DNA of 64,000 bases from Sphaeroforma sirkka (GCA_001586965.3 LUCW03000377.1:52501-116500); one strand, 5' to 3'; counted from the first letter of the stretch, positions 24,171 through 37,364 are shown. The notes: generated by a model from the letters alone, not told the origin. Numbers and translations are program-made.

Positions 24171-27100
24171 ATGTCGGACTCGCAAACTACCAACGTGCCG
24201 ACTCAGTGTTTGAGGCAGACAATCTGCAAGAAGTTCGTCCCACTGCAGCCTAGAAGACGATCAACTGCGACCGAAACGTTGCACAAATATACGAATAATG
24301 TAGCCAAGAGCGCTACTCTTGGCAACTCATCAGATCCGCACTCTAATGTATCTGACGAAACTTTCAAGCAGCTAAGGGATGGTAAGGTTTCACTGCACGA
24401 GGATTTGGGTTTAGGACAAACAGCAAACCAGACAGGTGCGAGTGAAAACTATAACGAGCAGTTAAGCAGGGTGTCGAGAAGTGGTATAGACGAAGCCTTG
24501 CCAAATCATGCCGATAGCAACTGCGTAAATAATGAAGGAAGTTTGGTACAGGTAGTTCGTTCAGCACCTGCAATAGACTACCGCAGCGTGACGGCCAGAA
24601 ACGGGACACCACGAGTGGACGAGATGGACCAATCCAGTAGATTCGTGTTTGACAGTTCTTTACCAGCTGCAAACGGTATGGCGCGTGACCAAGGAGGTAT
24701 CGATAATTTGAGGAGTACCGCCATCATTACGCGTAGCCTGAGCAACTGCACAAACATTCTGGCTTCTCCACATGACTCCGAATGCACAGTAACCAGCGGA
24801 GCATCCTTCATATCGTCGGCACTACCAAGGGACACTACTGCGGAATGTGGTGAACTAAATATGGATACTTACACAAATGCTACGTCAAATGGCAAAAATT
24901 CCGAATCAAGCTCTAATGACGGGTTGGAAAACGCTTCAGTCGATTGTGTGGAGCAGTCTGTATCTGTCCCGGCGAGTAATACGCCAGTGAAGATAGATGA
25001 CTATGCGAGTACAGAAATCATTGTACCGCAAATGCTCAAGGATGATATAGAAACTCCCTGGTTACCCCATGAGAAATCTGTTGGCGTGTCCCTCACTCGA
25101 ACGCTATCGAAAGACGCTGGATCTGGTTCGGTCAGCAATTATGTATCGGATGCTTTCGGCAAGCGAGTGTCGAGTATCAACAAGCTTCGTAAGGAGCGTG
25201 TATGTGTGCATGACAAACTGTTGGTAGAAAATTGCACGGGCGGAGGAGCTGCTGAACATCCGCCAAGAGGCTCTCACGCTATTTCACAGCCAGGCCAAGA
25301 GCCGCAAACACAGACACACTCCGTTAAGTTTATAAGCTCAGTGGGATGTATACCTACACATGACACATCGGTGGTGCCGGATCTCACGCAACCTTCAACA
25401 CCGTCAATGTTGAGCAATGTCAGTGGTGATGATAGCATTGGCGAAGAAGTAGATACGCACTCTGACTCGATGATAGCGAGTAATAGTAGGAAGCAACTCA
25501 AACCGATGGCTTCAAATAGGGAACGCAATACTCAACATGCAAAGGCTCATACACCCGAGCGCAATGAGATGCTTGAGTGCAACCGCTTGTCTTTGACTCC
25601 TGACAGTCCAAGTACAATACAAGCCTCTTCGATTATCACGAATCTAGGAGCACGCACAATTTCTAAGTTGGAAAGATTCAGGTATCACGCGCAGCCCTCC
25701 GGTGATACACAAAGTGAGCCACCGAGTGCGCATGGTAGTGCGGAATGCACTCGTGGTGGCGAGTCTTTATTCCGCCGTATCGGTAGTGTTGAGAGAGGAG
25801 ATGAGTGCACTGACGTTAACGATGGGATATTTGAACAAACGTTGAACAATATGGATGCCATAGAAGATAGTGTACTTTCTGGCATGTTGAATAGTGTATC
25901 CGCAGTAGTCGACCAGTCGATACCATCTGAGGTGGTTACCAGTCAGAAGGACTCGACTAGCGTACAGGGGCATTTGACAGCACCACATTTACTGGCAGAC
26001 GCAGAGACCGCCACCAATTTGTACGAGGAGCTATGTACCTACTTGATAAGCAATATCAATGAGGCCGCGTTGTTGCAAGATTTGTCTGAACAATGCTACG
26101 CGCATGTCCAGAGGGTTGGCGCTGCGAATAGTGAGCTGCACATTGTGCCCATATCTCTGGGTCTCGATCTGGTAGATTTTTCTAGCAATGCTCCAGATGC
26201 ATGCCGGAGCCTGTTGCAGAACCCTTACGAGTTTCGGAGTACTCTTAGCGCGGTGCTCGCGAGCCTTGTAGGCACACATTTGATGCTGACCGGTCCTATG
26301 TATGGTCAACGCTTGCTACTGTCTATGCAACTACATCATTTTGGCGGTGTTGTGCGGCAGCTGGAAAAGACAGGGAGATACAATTCAGGCAGACAGGCAT
26401 ACGAGAGAAGAGGGCTTGTGCGCATAAGTGGCATCATATTCGACATCTCAGATTACATTCCCTATACACGATCGATGCGGTTGGTATGCGAGGTGGACAC
26501 GTGTAAGGCAGTTGTTGTGGTTAGTTGCCACCCTTCGCATTCAGTGTGCAAGGTCTGCTCAGGCACACTGATTGAAGATGAGCGATACCGAGTGTATGGC
26601 ACGCAGCGTTTGATAGGTACGTTTTTGCTGACTTGTACCTGTGCATCTACCTGGACATATCAGATCCATTGCCATATGTCTTTTGCTCACCTACAGGTGT
26701 ATGGGGAAGGGACAGCACCATGACAACTACCAATCAACTTTTTAGGCATCAATCACGTGTCTTACTAGCTTGATAATCGTGTTCGTGATGGTGCACTGGG
26801 CAGTGGTTTTGTTCGATGATGTTTACAGCGTCAGTATATTTCCCTTTCGGAGCTCCAAATTGCGTGTATTTCTGTATGGCTTATAGTCAGATTTATACGC
26901 GAACACGGCAGCTTCGTCTCCCATGCCTACTTCCTACAATCTCACCATACCCAGGATTGGTGGACGCAACACACCTGCGCATAGCACCATACAATCGGGA
27001 GACAAGCATTGTCAACTGCCGCACAGAGCTACTAGCGCGAGAAGATGCACTCGAAGTCGCGCATATAGGCGCATGTGTGGAGGTCGTTGCATCGCTGACT

Positions 27101-30100
27101 AAGGATATGCCGCCGTACCAGAAGAAGGGTTTCTACACGCTACCCGTGGTTTACAGGGTTTGGAATGATTGCCCTCCACTGAACAAGGTTCGTGTGCAGA
27201 ATTAAGGTTTACATTAGGTACCGTACCTACTTACCTGTATGTAAGCAGTGTCATCAGTCTATGAGCTCAATACTTCTAATCACAGCATTGTGCATTTAAA
27301 AGTCAGCAACAATTTTCTTAAACCGTGGACATGCCTGTAGCCAACATGTTCCCTGCTTGAATTTGATATAGCTACCGCCACCACTTTCACCTGCAAACGG
27401 GGTGTTCCGCCTGATGCAAGGTTGCAGCCACGGTTGGCAGTTCATCAATCGCCTTGTTCGGGAATTCGGCAGTAAGATGTGTGTTTTGACCTTACATGTG
27501 GCATGTTTGATCAAACAGTATGTTTTGCTTGTCATCAAAGCACATCAGGTCTTGAGGGTGTCTGTCTCACATATGCACGTGTAGCTTTGAACGTTGCATT
27601 TATTTTTTCTGCTCCTTGCTCGCTGTGATTTGTTTAACGATATACAATCAGCACCGCGTTGACGATTGCGTCTATTGCGTCAAGAAGCGAGTTTATCTAC
27701 TACGATTGGACAGATTCGGCGATAGTGACAATCAGTTGCGCACCATTAAAATCTGGAGTCACATATTTCGGGCACAGGGCTGTTAGTACCAATGGAGGCA
27801 CATCTGGATGTAAAAGTCACCCTATTGATTCAACTCGTCATTACGTATTCGAATACATCTGCCGAGCATGCAGGTATTCAGTATTACAACGAAAAAGCTA
27901 CAAAGGCGAGACGAAGAGCGATACAATCGCGTGCTTGATTCTGAGGGTCAAGCGTTGTTTCATTTGCCATAGCGATTCCCGTTGGCTTGTATTTCGCTCT
28001 GTATTGCACACTCGCTACTTTAATGATCTTCTGCAAATGTCAAAATTATTAAGTCTAGGTCAAGGCATATTGCAAGATGTGATGTTTAGCAATAAGCACA
28101 ATGGTTTTTAAATCTCAATGGGAGTTTATTCTAGCAGGTGAACTGTGATGTTGGACCTCTCGTATTAGCGATTGCCAACGCTATTAAAATGTATTCGTTC
28201 TAGAACAACTCACATGGCATCTCAAAATGATGAGCGTATCGGGCGCTCACTAATGCTGGAATCATATCGACTTTACTTTCAGACATTCCACATAGGTTCG
28301 TCAATGATATCGAACCTGTGAAGCTCAGTCACAATCCATCGCTGTCCGAGGTGCGGCCCTGTAACCTGGATGTTCTAATAGGTTCTGATGACCCCGAAAT
28401 TGCTAGGTTATGTATCATGGCATGCGGACTGGCTACTCAGTCCACTCAGGCAAGAAGTCTGTATTGATATTGTATGGTGGTAACTATCGTCAGGCTGCCT
28501 ATAATTAGTATTATTGGCAACACAATCAATTCAGATATCTATTTATATGTACGCGCCAATGCTTGCCGATGACCATCATACCCTCTGGATATTTCGTGCT
28601 TGGTGCGATAGTGTGTGTTTTAACTAAAGTATGTCTTTTTGTAGCATCTCGCAGATTCGTGGACCATTTTAAGAATTGCCCTTATATCACATACTTGTTT
28701 TCGTATTTTGTACTCATAAATCATCGCACTGCGCAAATTCGTTTTTATATTTCTATCACACTCTTAAGAATACCTGCATTTCAATTTCAGGCCAAAGTCA
28801 CGCGCGAATTATGCCATGAAAGCATGCATACGCATTTAGCATGTACTTGTCGTCCGACTATCTTTGCAATACAGCACACTAGCGGAAGTACTTCGACCCA
28901 CCTCTTACCAACAACGTCAGCTGCGAGCCGCCTTCGCCCGACTGTTGCATCCGGTAAGGCACACATTTTTGGCCAGTCTTGCATGGGATGAGAGATGGGT
29001 GCTGTTTTATATTGCGCATGGCAAACATCAGGATTTGCTATATAGCTACCACATGGGTGTGAGAGTGGCAATGGTCTTAAAGTGATCATCAATCACTTCA
29101 CTTGAAGGCTAATACAACTAGCCTTTCACCTGCCTGGCTACGACTCTATCGGGCCGTCATTATTGAATTCTGTCTCGTTAAAGTTTGTATTAGTCAAAGC
29201 TAGTATATTCCAAGCTTTCATGAAGTGAAAGTCATGTTATTTGTTTAAGAAACTGCAGAGTTCCGCAAAAAGTTGAGATATGCCCCTTGTATAATGAAAT
29301 GTTTCATGCACATTCGTGCACATTCCCTTGGCAAAAGGGGGAACTATACTGCTGGCGGGTCGAGGTTTGTGTCTTGTGCACGAGCTTAGTCGACTGAGTA
29401 AGTCAGAACAACGGAGCCTCGCACAAGGTATGTTTGCATTCACGAGACGGCACCCGTTTCGTACATTATAGTGAATGGCCCAGTTTGTGGCGCTAGGTAA
29501 AGGTGAGGATCATACATGCTGTGACAATTGTGAAAATATTGAATTACATGAGCACTCGTCGATGGATTATTGAATAAGATAAAATCGTTATGACTGTTGT
29601 GCTCTGTATTTCAGGGCATCGCAGCCAGAGCTCAATAGTATAATCACCTTTGAAATTGGGTATTGACAACTTGGAGCTACGAAGAATCTCAAGAATGTGC
29701 GAGTTTGTCCTCCAACTTACGCACGCCTCGTGATATTGTTACAATACCGCAAATATACCGCGATTTTGTTACAGTACTCTGTTTGTTACAGTCTGTTTTC
29801 AGGATGATACGAATGTACTGAATCACCGCGATGAAGCTTTACTGTACGTTCGATATGGGAAGTCTTGTGGGATCTCTTTCTTTTTTGACATGTGAGATGC
29901 TCATCGTTTTTCTCAAAACATCAGCTCTGGCGTCGGGTACTATTGATGTCGAGGTGAATAAAACTCCAAAGACGAAATATAGCACGAAAAAGAGGATTAT
30001 CACACGCTATCCTTTCCAAGCAAACATACTAGCGTGCGAATCTACGAGTGAGGTATAGTTATAATAATGTGTGTAACCATGTATCGGAGGTATGTTGTAC

Positions 30101-33100
30101 GTTCTGGTCATTTGATCGCAGGTAAATGGGAATTGTAAGTCATACTTCGGCACAGGGTTCCAAAATGTCTGACTAGCTTGCAGATTGGAAATTGTCTACG
30201 CTAGGTAGTCTATCAGCGAAATCGAAATATTCGATATCAAAGCAAAAACCATATATCAGTCATTCCATGCAGTAGCGAAAGACTCACACGTATTTCGACA
30301 AATACGCTTAAATATTGACAAACAATCTTCACAAGTGACGAAGCGTTGCGATGACATTTCAAGAACACGAAGCCTCATGTCTCTTTCAAATGTCAATTAT
30401 ATTTCAAAGATATCAAGGTACCAATACGACCACAGTAATAACAAGCTCATCTTATATGAAGCAATCAGAAGTAGACAATAGCCTACCGCTACTCATACAC
30501 ACGCACATCACCATTTGTATTCTAACCTGAGTGTCATGCTGTATTTTTCGAGGTTCAGACTGAGAAGGATGTTGGTGGCTCGCCGGCATCGTCAGTGGCG
30601 TCTTTCCGTACCACAAGCACAGTGTCCGATAGTAAAGTAAAGGTGTACAAGCTCGCAAATAAATGTATTCCAGGTTTGGAGATTGCTCATGTGAGTCCAA
30701 GCACTTGATTCACAATGCTGATTGTTTACACTCGTGTGTCTCAGGTAAGAGATGATCGTCTGCTGTTGGTGAATAATTCTAGTTCCTCATAAGCATTGCT
30801 ACTGTAGCGGTTGTCTGATGTTGTACAGCTACAGGCCTTTTTATTTTGTGTTCCACGAACACACATTACTCTACTGATTTTGTAAATTTTGACTATGCAA
30901 TCGTACAGCTCCAGGTTAAGGTACCGGAGCTACTGCGAAGGTAGGTCTTATGCACCATATAGTAAACTTTGTTCCTGTATTGATTGCAGATAATAGTGTA
31001 TTTAATCTAGTATACCCTCGCTGATAGTGACGGCTTGTATCTCGAATAGGTTCTGATTGCGTGCCGATAGCGCGAAACACAAGTTATTGTGCAATTTTCG
31101 TTGTTTTGTCTTTCTTTTTCTTCGGCTGTATTCGGTTAGGACATCGACATGGAAATGACACTTTCGTTTTAGAAACTACCTTTCTGCCGCGATTAAGACC
31201 TACCAGCGTAAAAAATGTATAGGTTCCGATTAAATCGACCTGTTTGGCCTTAAATGCAGTAAGTTTCATTTGATCATCGAGGGAACACTGGATCGAAGAC
31301 ATGATGAGGCTGCCTGCGATGAGCGACTCTTCCAATGGAGGTACTCGAAATCATTCTGGTGTTGGGTTGCCGTGTGCATTTTTCGCCCGTGTATCTCTGA
31401 AACTAATCAAACTCATTCAATGAGATTCAAAAGTGGCTATTCGCAACTTCACGATATTCTGTGTTCAATATGTATAAGCATTGTTGTTTTGTGGTCGAAC
31501 CCATTTATACTGCTACACTGATTCTCTCTTTTGAGCGCAAATGAGTCTGACTTTGCCGCCTCCTAAAATTCTATAACAAGCATCCCAGTGTGAGCGTAGT
31601 TTACATGTGCGAATAGTTCTGACAAGCGATATGGGCAAGTATATGGATAGATCCCAGGTGAGGGCGAAGTCTCAGTTCAAAATGGCTCTGGACGAGTTGC
31701 TTATAATTGGGCAATTGCCAACAGCTGATCAGATGTCACCTTTGGAGTACGAATAAACAACTAAAATCCTCACTATACTTTCTGGGTCCGTTAAAAGTGG
31801 AGGGGTGGACCCATTTGAGACACTCACGCCTGATGACCTGTGCGAGGTATATACTGCTGTCAATCATCAGTATATTTTGCAATCGAAATATGTGCACCAG
31901 CGCTCTATAGCACTCATGAGTACAGAATGGAATGTATGCAAAGCTTGGCAAATGGTAGTAGTTTCAATGTGTACGGTAGCATTATGGTCATACAACGAGG
32001 CCAAACATCATATTCCTTGCACATTTTGATGTAGCCACTTCGGATACACAAATAATTTTCAAGTCATGAATAGAGTTCTAGCGCGTGTTTCAACTTATAT
32101 GAAGTAGAATATACCTCCTCCTCATACTCCAAGACGTATCCGAGTTGCTTATTATTGTCTTTTACGTGTTGTAGTACTTGGCATACGCGGGATCTTTCGC
32201 GGTAGAGTACTCGCGCGAGGCCATGGATGCACTTCAAGGGTACTACGTCTCCAGGTAGGTGTGTGATACCAAAGAGATCTCACCACCGGTCTGTTTCCGA
32301 ATACGGCGGACCATTTATACAACTAGTTATATGCATCGGGAAACATAAACAAATTCAAAATAAATTTGTATACAAATGCACCTCTCGATATGTGTAAACA
32401 AACGAATTCACAACACGGACTTTTGCGGGCAACTCGGAGGGCAGAGAAGAGCTTTTGCATGGGCGAGTGAGAGTGATACCAATACTCAATGCTACGCCCA
32501 CACTGAACTCCGCGTTCCAAGGCCGTGTCAAACACTTATCGTACAACTTTAAGATCACTCATTGAATATAGCCATGTACTAATGTAATGGGATACAAAGG
32601 TTACTGGTGCTTAAAAAAGATTAAGTAATGATTATCTTGTCAGATGTTCAGAATATGAGTTCTATTCTACTGTTCATAAACTCGCTCAAATCTACAGTCT
32701 TGAAAGTAGTGATATACATCAAAGCTAACCGACAAGGCAAACATGTATGTAGAACATTGTGTGCCACAAAATCAGCAGAGAGGCCGAGGGTCAAGGGAAC
32801 AGTAAGGCGCGCATTTCTCTCGAGCAACATAATGTGCCCAGTTGCACTGTTGTGTACCAATTGCTGTGAACCGATTCAAACGGAGCATGGTATCAGGCTT
32901 GACGTGTAGAAAAGATCCTTTGCACGTATCAAATTATCCCTACAGTAAAGCCTTTCGCATTTCTCACAGCCGGTTTATATCACATCTGTTTCTTTTATGA
33001 TTTCACATAGATCGTGAAGTATACTCATTGTACTCTTATGCACTGCAGTCGACAAGGAGGAGCTAACATGGGGCTGCGAGATTTGCAAACGCTATTTAAT

Positions 33101-33843
33101 CTTGCGATGGCATACACACGTCTAAATCTTCGCGCAGAGGTATGTGTCTCCATGGTTAAAATGCCAATCATCAACGATAAATGTTCTTTGTTTTAGCCAC
33201 CGTATGTTATGCAACATCACACACGTACTGTATCACGGCTTCAGTCACTCATGCACAGCTGAAGCGTGCAATACATCGCGATCAGCCGACGCCGTGATTG
33301 AATCACAAACAAGAACAAAATGTTTTTGAGAAAGTGCAAGTGCAGGCTTCCGACTAAGATATTCGTCAGACTGAGACTCACTCGTACTATTTGAGCACAT
33401 GAGATCATTTGTCTTAATATAAATTTCAACACCGTGTTAAAAAGAATACGGGATGATAGTTTAAGGGTTTGAATCAAGTCTAACGGAAGCGGTCACAACA
33501 CAGCTACAGAAAAAGTAACTAAGGAGTTGAAACACAATCACATGATCGCGCAGATCATACTATATCCGAGATGTTAACCATTTTTTGAGGATATAACCCG
33601 GTACAAATACAAGGTCATGTCGAGTGATGCTGTGAATGTCTCTCCATAACCCTATAGGTGATGGTGTATGATGCTATCTTCGCCATTCTTTTGTTGGAGA
33701 AAAGCTCGTTCTGTCGATCAGGCAAATCCAATCTGGGAATTGATTATATTCTACGTCAGGATGGCTACTTTTTTCAAGCCGATGTAGGTTGTCATCGCGC
33801 GCACCTTCCCATGCACGCAAACTTATACTAGCAGGCATCTAGT

Positions 33844-33899
<56 letters not shown>

Positions 33900-35140
33900 T
33901 CAGCATCGGTGATTGATTTTATAGATATGATAAACCTTGGTAAGCGCGCCAGACGTGCACGTACTGAATACATGAAACAGTGCTCCAAGTAGGATATACC
34001 TAGGGTATATTTCATGCATCCTTACGAGCACATGCAGATTAGATATATGAAATAACATACTTGGAGCACACATATTCATTATATATACTTTCATAATTGA
34101 TAGTACACTCCTCTATGCTACTACTCTCCTGATATCTTTATGTACCACGAAAATCTCAATAGTATATTAAGGTAGCTCAGCTACTTTTGTGGCCTACAAA
34201 ATTTTAACTTGACGGCTTAGAAAACCACACGGTACATCGTCATCGTAGGCTAGGACTCCTCAATAAGATTCCTCGCAGTATCATCCCAACAGGCCGTAAA
34301 ACCAAACCTATACATCAGAGATTCCCTTAACTCATGCTCGTTCATCACAAACTTCCAGTGTAATGAGAAGATGTCTCAAATGTACGACCACATCGAGAAT
34401 GTGTGTGCCTGTATCGCGCGGTACGACTAGGCGAGAGTGCCCAAGTGTAGTGTCAGCAGGAATGAAATTGGTAACGGCAAAGAATATCGGATGTAACGCA
34501 GGACAATGCCAGCTAAAGAAAAGTTCTACATAGCATAAAGAGACTCATGTTCAGCTAGATGCCTTCATGCTGGCATCTGGGATACGACAGCTGCTCACTA
34601 CTACATTGTGAGCGTTGTGTTCTACTACTGCATGTAACCGTAGGTTGCGTATGCGGGAAGGACATACTGTTGATAACGCAATGGTAGGTGGCCTTTTGAC
34701 CTCAATATGCTCGCAACTTACATGCCGAAGACAAATAAAATGCGACTAAATTCTCTTAGCACGTGCGCACAAAGATCAATTGCAAGAAAAGCCAAATATC
34801 AAAATTATTATTCTGAGAATCAACAATCTCGCAGTTTAATGCCGTAAGCTGCCTCTATACTGTTACGAGAAGGCCATGATCTACTCTTGGTCTTCCAATT
34901 TTCGTAAGTGTTTTGCAGAAGGACATCTTTTTCCGGCTCAAAAGCGATTCACAAACACAGAAAGAGGTCAAATGCTCTCTTCGGCCATATTACCTCGCAC
35001 ATGATGCCTCGTTTCCCTTTCCACCTCCAAAACCTCGAATGCTATCTCCATTTCAAGTCTTGTTCCCTATCGGCAGGGTGTTCGAAGTCGCATTTCGTCC
35101 CAAAATCACAAAAGAACCCATTCCTTTTACGAGGTATTGA
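24171..35140 (+). CDS. MCMDC2: MCMDC2-type MCM-like protein with long disordered N-terminus (at least 13 exons)
   Basis: MCMDC2 is an MCM-related protein lacking a normal ATPase site and is needed for meiotic recombination in animals. Exons read: 24171-26616, 26955-27187, 28296-28449, ~29338-29427, 29925-30052, 30553-30690, 30915-30940, 31260-31340, 31798-31846, 32175-32254, 33049-33139, 33658-33783, 34919-35140. Exon 1 encodes about 610 residues of Ser/Thr-rich, probably disordered sequence. The MCM N-domain (from about 612) follows, with a C-x4-C...C-x2-C zinc ribbon (C773, C778, C793, C796) and EDERYRVYGTQRL. Later matches to vertebrate MCMDC2: CNLDVLIGSDDPEIARL, LAKGGTILLAGRGLCLVHEL, YAGSFAVEYSREAMDALQGY, and the lid NLAMAYTRLNLRAE. 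Phases agree between listed neighbours except at two gaps (27188-28295 and 28450-29337), where at least one exon is probably unidentified. The intron after 28449 appears to begin with GC (CAG|GCAAGA). Confidence 0.82.
30915..30940 (+). other. 26-nt microexon of the MCMDC2-like gene
   Basis: TCCAG precedes and GTAGGT follows a 26-nt segment encoding VKVPELLR plus two bases. It enters in phase 0 and leaves in phase 2, exactly what the flanking exons (ending 30690 and starting 31260) need. The joined reading gives PELLRSKFHLII, the equivalent of the LLSRFDL segment of MCM proteins. Confidence 0.7.
33847..33896. repeat. (TA)n microsatellite
   Basis: About 25 TA units within the last intron of the MCMDC2-like gene. 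Confidence 0.97.
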
Positions 35141-35174
35141 CTTTATACCTCCGCAGGTTGCTCTCATCACTGAG

Positions 35175-36359
35175 CTAGATCATGGGGTTGTTTGACAGGT
35201 GGTGTTCTCGTCTGAACATGATCATGTGTCGCTCTGGTTTGTGTATCATGTAGTGCTCCCATCCTCGGGACTGTTGGATCCCCAGTTTTCGCCACTCCGA
35301 CTCAGTCATAAGCCTGTCCTTCGGTGTATTTTGAGCAAGGTCCATTGGAAGAGTAACGTGACTGTGCGGTGTGTGGCATGAGAGTTGATCAATTTATTTA
35401 ATACATGTAGACGCGAAAGGTTCTAACGAATTAAGCTCTTGTGATGGTAAATCCTTATGGAAGTGGTACAGTGATACGATAGTGACAGGGGTGTTCTTCA
35501 CTCAAAGGATAAACCTGCTGGTTGCGACACTTGCATCCAATGACATAATTTTACGACACACCCCTACATGGTTGCTATAAAATAATCGATACTAGAGTGT
35601 TGTGAGGCCGATTTGATTTACACAGTACATCACACGAGATATGCTGCAAAAGAGGAGTAAAATTCATAGAGATCACATATCAGATACCATCGAGGAGTGA
35701 AAGCAAGCATGTCTGACAAGCATACATATATGCATATATGGCTACAGTAAGCCTGAAGGGTGCGCTGAGTGCTTAAAGAATTGTGTAGCTGAAGTTAACG
35801 ATAGTATATATACACAAACTTTCAAATACGCAAGCAAGAACATGATTGTAATATATTGGGACAGTGTGATGTTCAACAGTAAGTATACAGTGCAAATCAC
35901 AAGTTGCGACGTGATGGAAACAAAATATAATCTCCTGTCATAGCTCGTACACTTGCATATTTAGAACATCTCTCGGAATATACATTGAATTCGTGCAGTA
36001 TAGCCATCAAAAAGAATATATAATTTCTAGTCCGTGTAGACTAAAGAGCCTGTGAAAGCATACTCTGCTCCCACGTGTCTTCAGTCACTAATATGAAGAT
36101 ATCGTCTGGCTACACCATCTACACCAAAACTGGGATAGAGACAGCTTCAAATTCGACATTTAGATCTCACCTATTGTTTATTCACATAACTTAAGTTTTA
36201 CACTCTACTCTCGCGCTGGAAAACATATCCATATAGACTTATTTATAACTATCTGCACGTTGTCCAACGAATTGGTTCATTGTGGTATGCATACCGGTAT
36301 TCGTAGATCTCATCACAGTACTTGTCGGAATATGTGATGTTCTTATCGGCTGTCGGCAT
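35175..36359 (-). CDS. CKS1: CKS1/Suc1 cyclin-dependent kinase regulatory subunit (2 exons, complete)
   Basis: CKS proteins bind CDKs and phosphorylated substrates and are needed for the cell cycle. Exon 1 is 36359-36295 ([20 protein letters not shown]), exon 2 is 35361-35175, with a GT-AG intron in phase 2. The protein has 83 residues (human CKS1B 79). The Suc1 core is plain: [20 protein letters not shown], then [35 protein letters not shown]. The HMIMFRR strand and the HxPEPH-type hinge (here HKPERH, with Arg in place of Pro) are visible. The stop lies 34 bp from the stop of the convergent MCMDC2-like gene, so their 3' UTRs must overlap or be very short. Plus-strand frames across exon 2 (for example 35199-35381) are shadows. 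Confidence 0.93.
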
Positions 36360-36985
36360 GGTGTACTTTTAGATATCTGTATAGATGATCAATGATAGAG
36401 GTGAGTCGACTACACTGATGTATCACGGTTAGACACATGTCAATCACTCCGACCGATATGCTAGTACTATCATAACACTGCTGTCCAGTGAAAAGAATAG
36501 GGTTGCCGCTAGTTATATTTATATTCTATACCTTCGTAATTTAAAAATTCAGATATGTCTATTCGCATCACGAGTAGGAAGAAGTAGGAAAAACTTTTGA
36601 TATGGTTGATTTGAAATGCGCATATTTCAGGACAACATACGGACCTATTGTCCCTTGTCAAGCCTTCTGGATGATCACAAAACTGTCCGCTTCCTAGCCT
36701 TGGCTACCAGACACGCTAGATCTGTAGTATGAAATAGTATACGCTGGGAGAACTGAGAACTATGCAAATAGACATGTGTACAGATAAACATCCACTACTA
36801 ACACACCTTCAAGTTGTAATTGTTACTATTGCCAAGTCTTTCCTGCCGCTGGACACGTAAGTATAGAATTTATGTACTTTAGTAAATATTTGAACCGGCA
36901 GAGAAGCTCGGAACAATCCAACGAACAATTTTTTTTCTTCTTTTTTCCCACGTAAATATAAAAATTTAAAAAGAATTCCCGAATT

Positions 36986-36998
36986 TTTCCCGCGCCAA
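36986..36998. promoter_or_regulatory. E2F/DP-like site (TTTCCCGCGCCAA) near inverted CCAAT
   Basis: TTTCCCGCGCCAA matches the classical E2F consensus TTTSSCGC and its palindromic extension. An ATTGG (inverted CCAAT box) at 37014-37018 and a TTTGGCG at about 37050 lie within 70 bp. The cluster is about 630 bp upstream of the CKS1 start codon on the minus strand. E2F control of CKS1 is known in animals; the link here is inference and the distance implies a long or spliced 5' UTR. Confidence 0.5.
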
Positions 36999-37361
36999 CA
37001 ATTCGCTTTTTTCATTGGCCCGCTGCATCACAATCGCCCGCCCATTTGGCGATTATTGAGATGATTCAGTTTTTATTTTTACTTTTTAAAAATATGTAGT
37101 CACACAGCCTGTCTACATATCTAAATTCAACACGGGATATGTCGCTATGACCTATGGTATACACCAGGGTTCCATATTACAACTAATGTTATAAGACGTC
37201 CTATATATAATTATATATTATGTAGTAATACATAGAGTTGACCATATACTTATGATACTTCATCGTACCGCAAGCCTGGTGTACCGGAGATCTGAGGCAG
37301 TCTTTTAGCTGCCAACTTCTGCGTATATTTATACATCTATATATAAACTCATATTTATATT

Positions 37362-37364
<3 letters not shown>

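Noticed and set aside
27659-28111. 150-codon open frame in the MCMDC2-like gene
   Set aside because: It could hide the missing exon between 27187 and 28296, but phases at both ends do not fit any donor/acceptor I could see and the product does not resemble the family. Left unassigned.
35199-35381. Plus-strand open frame [13 protein letters not shown]..., at first considered as a further MCMDC2 exon
   Set aside because: The opposite strand encodes the conserved Suc1/CKS core ([17 protein letters not shown]), and the MCMDC2 frame already ends at 35140.
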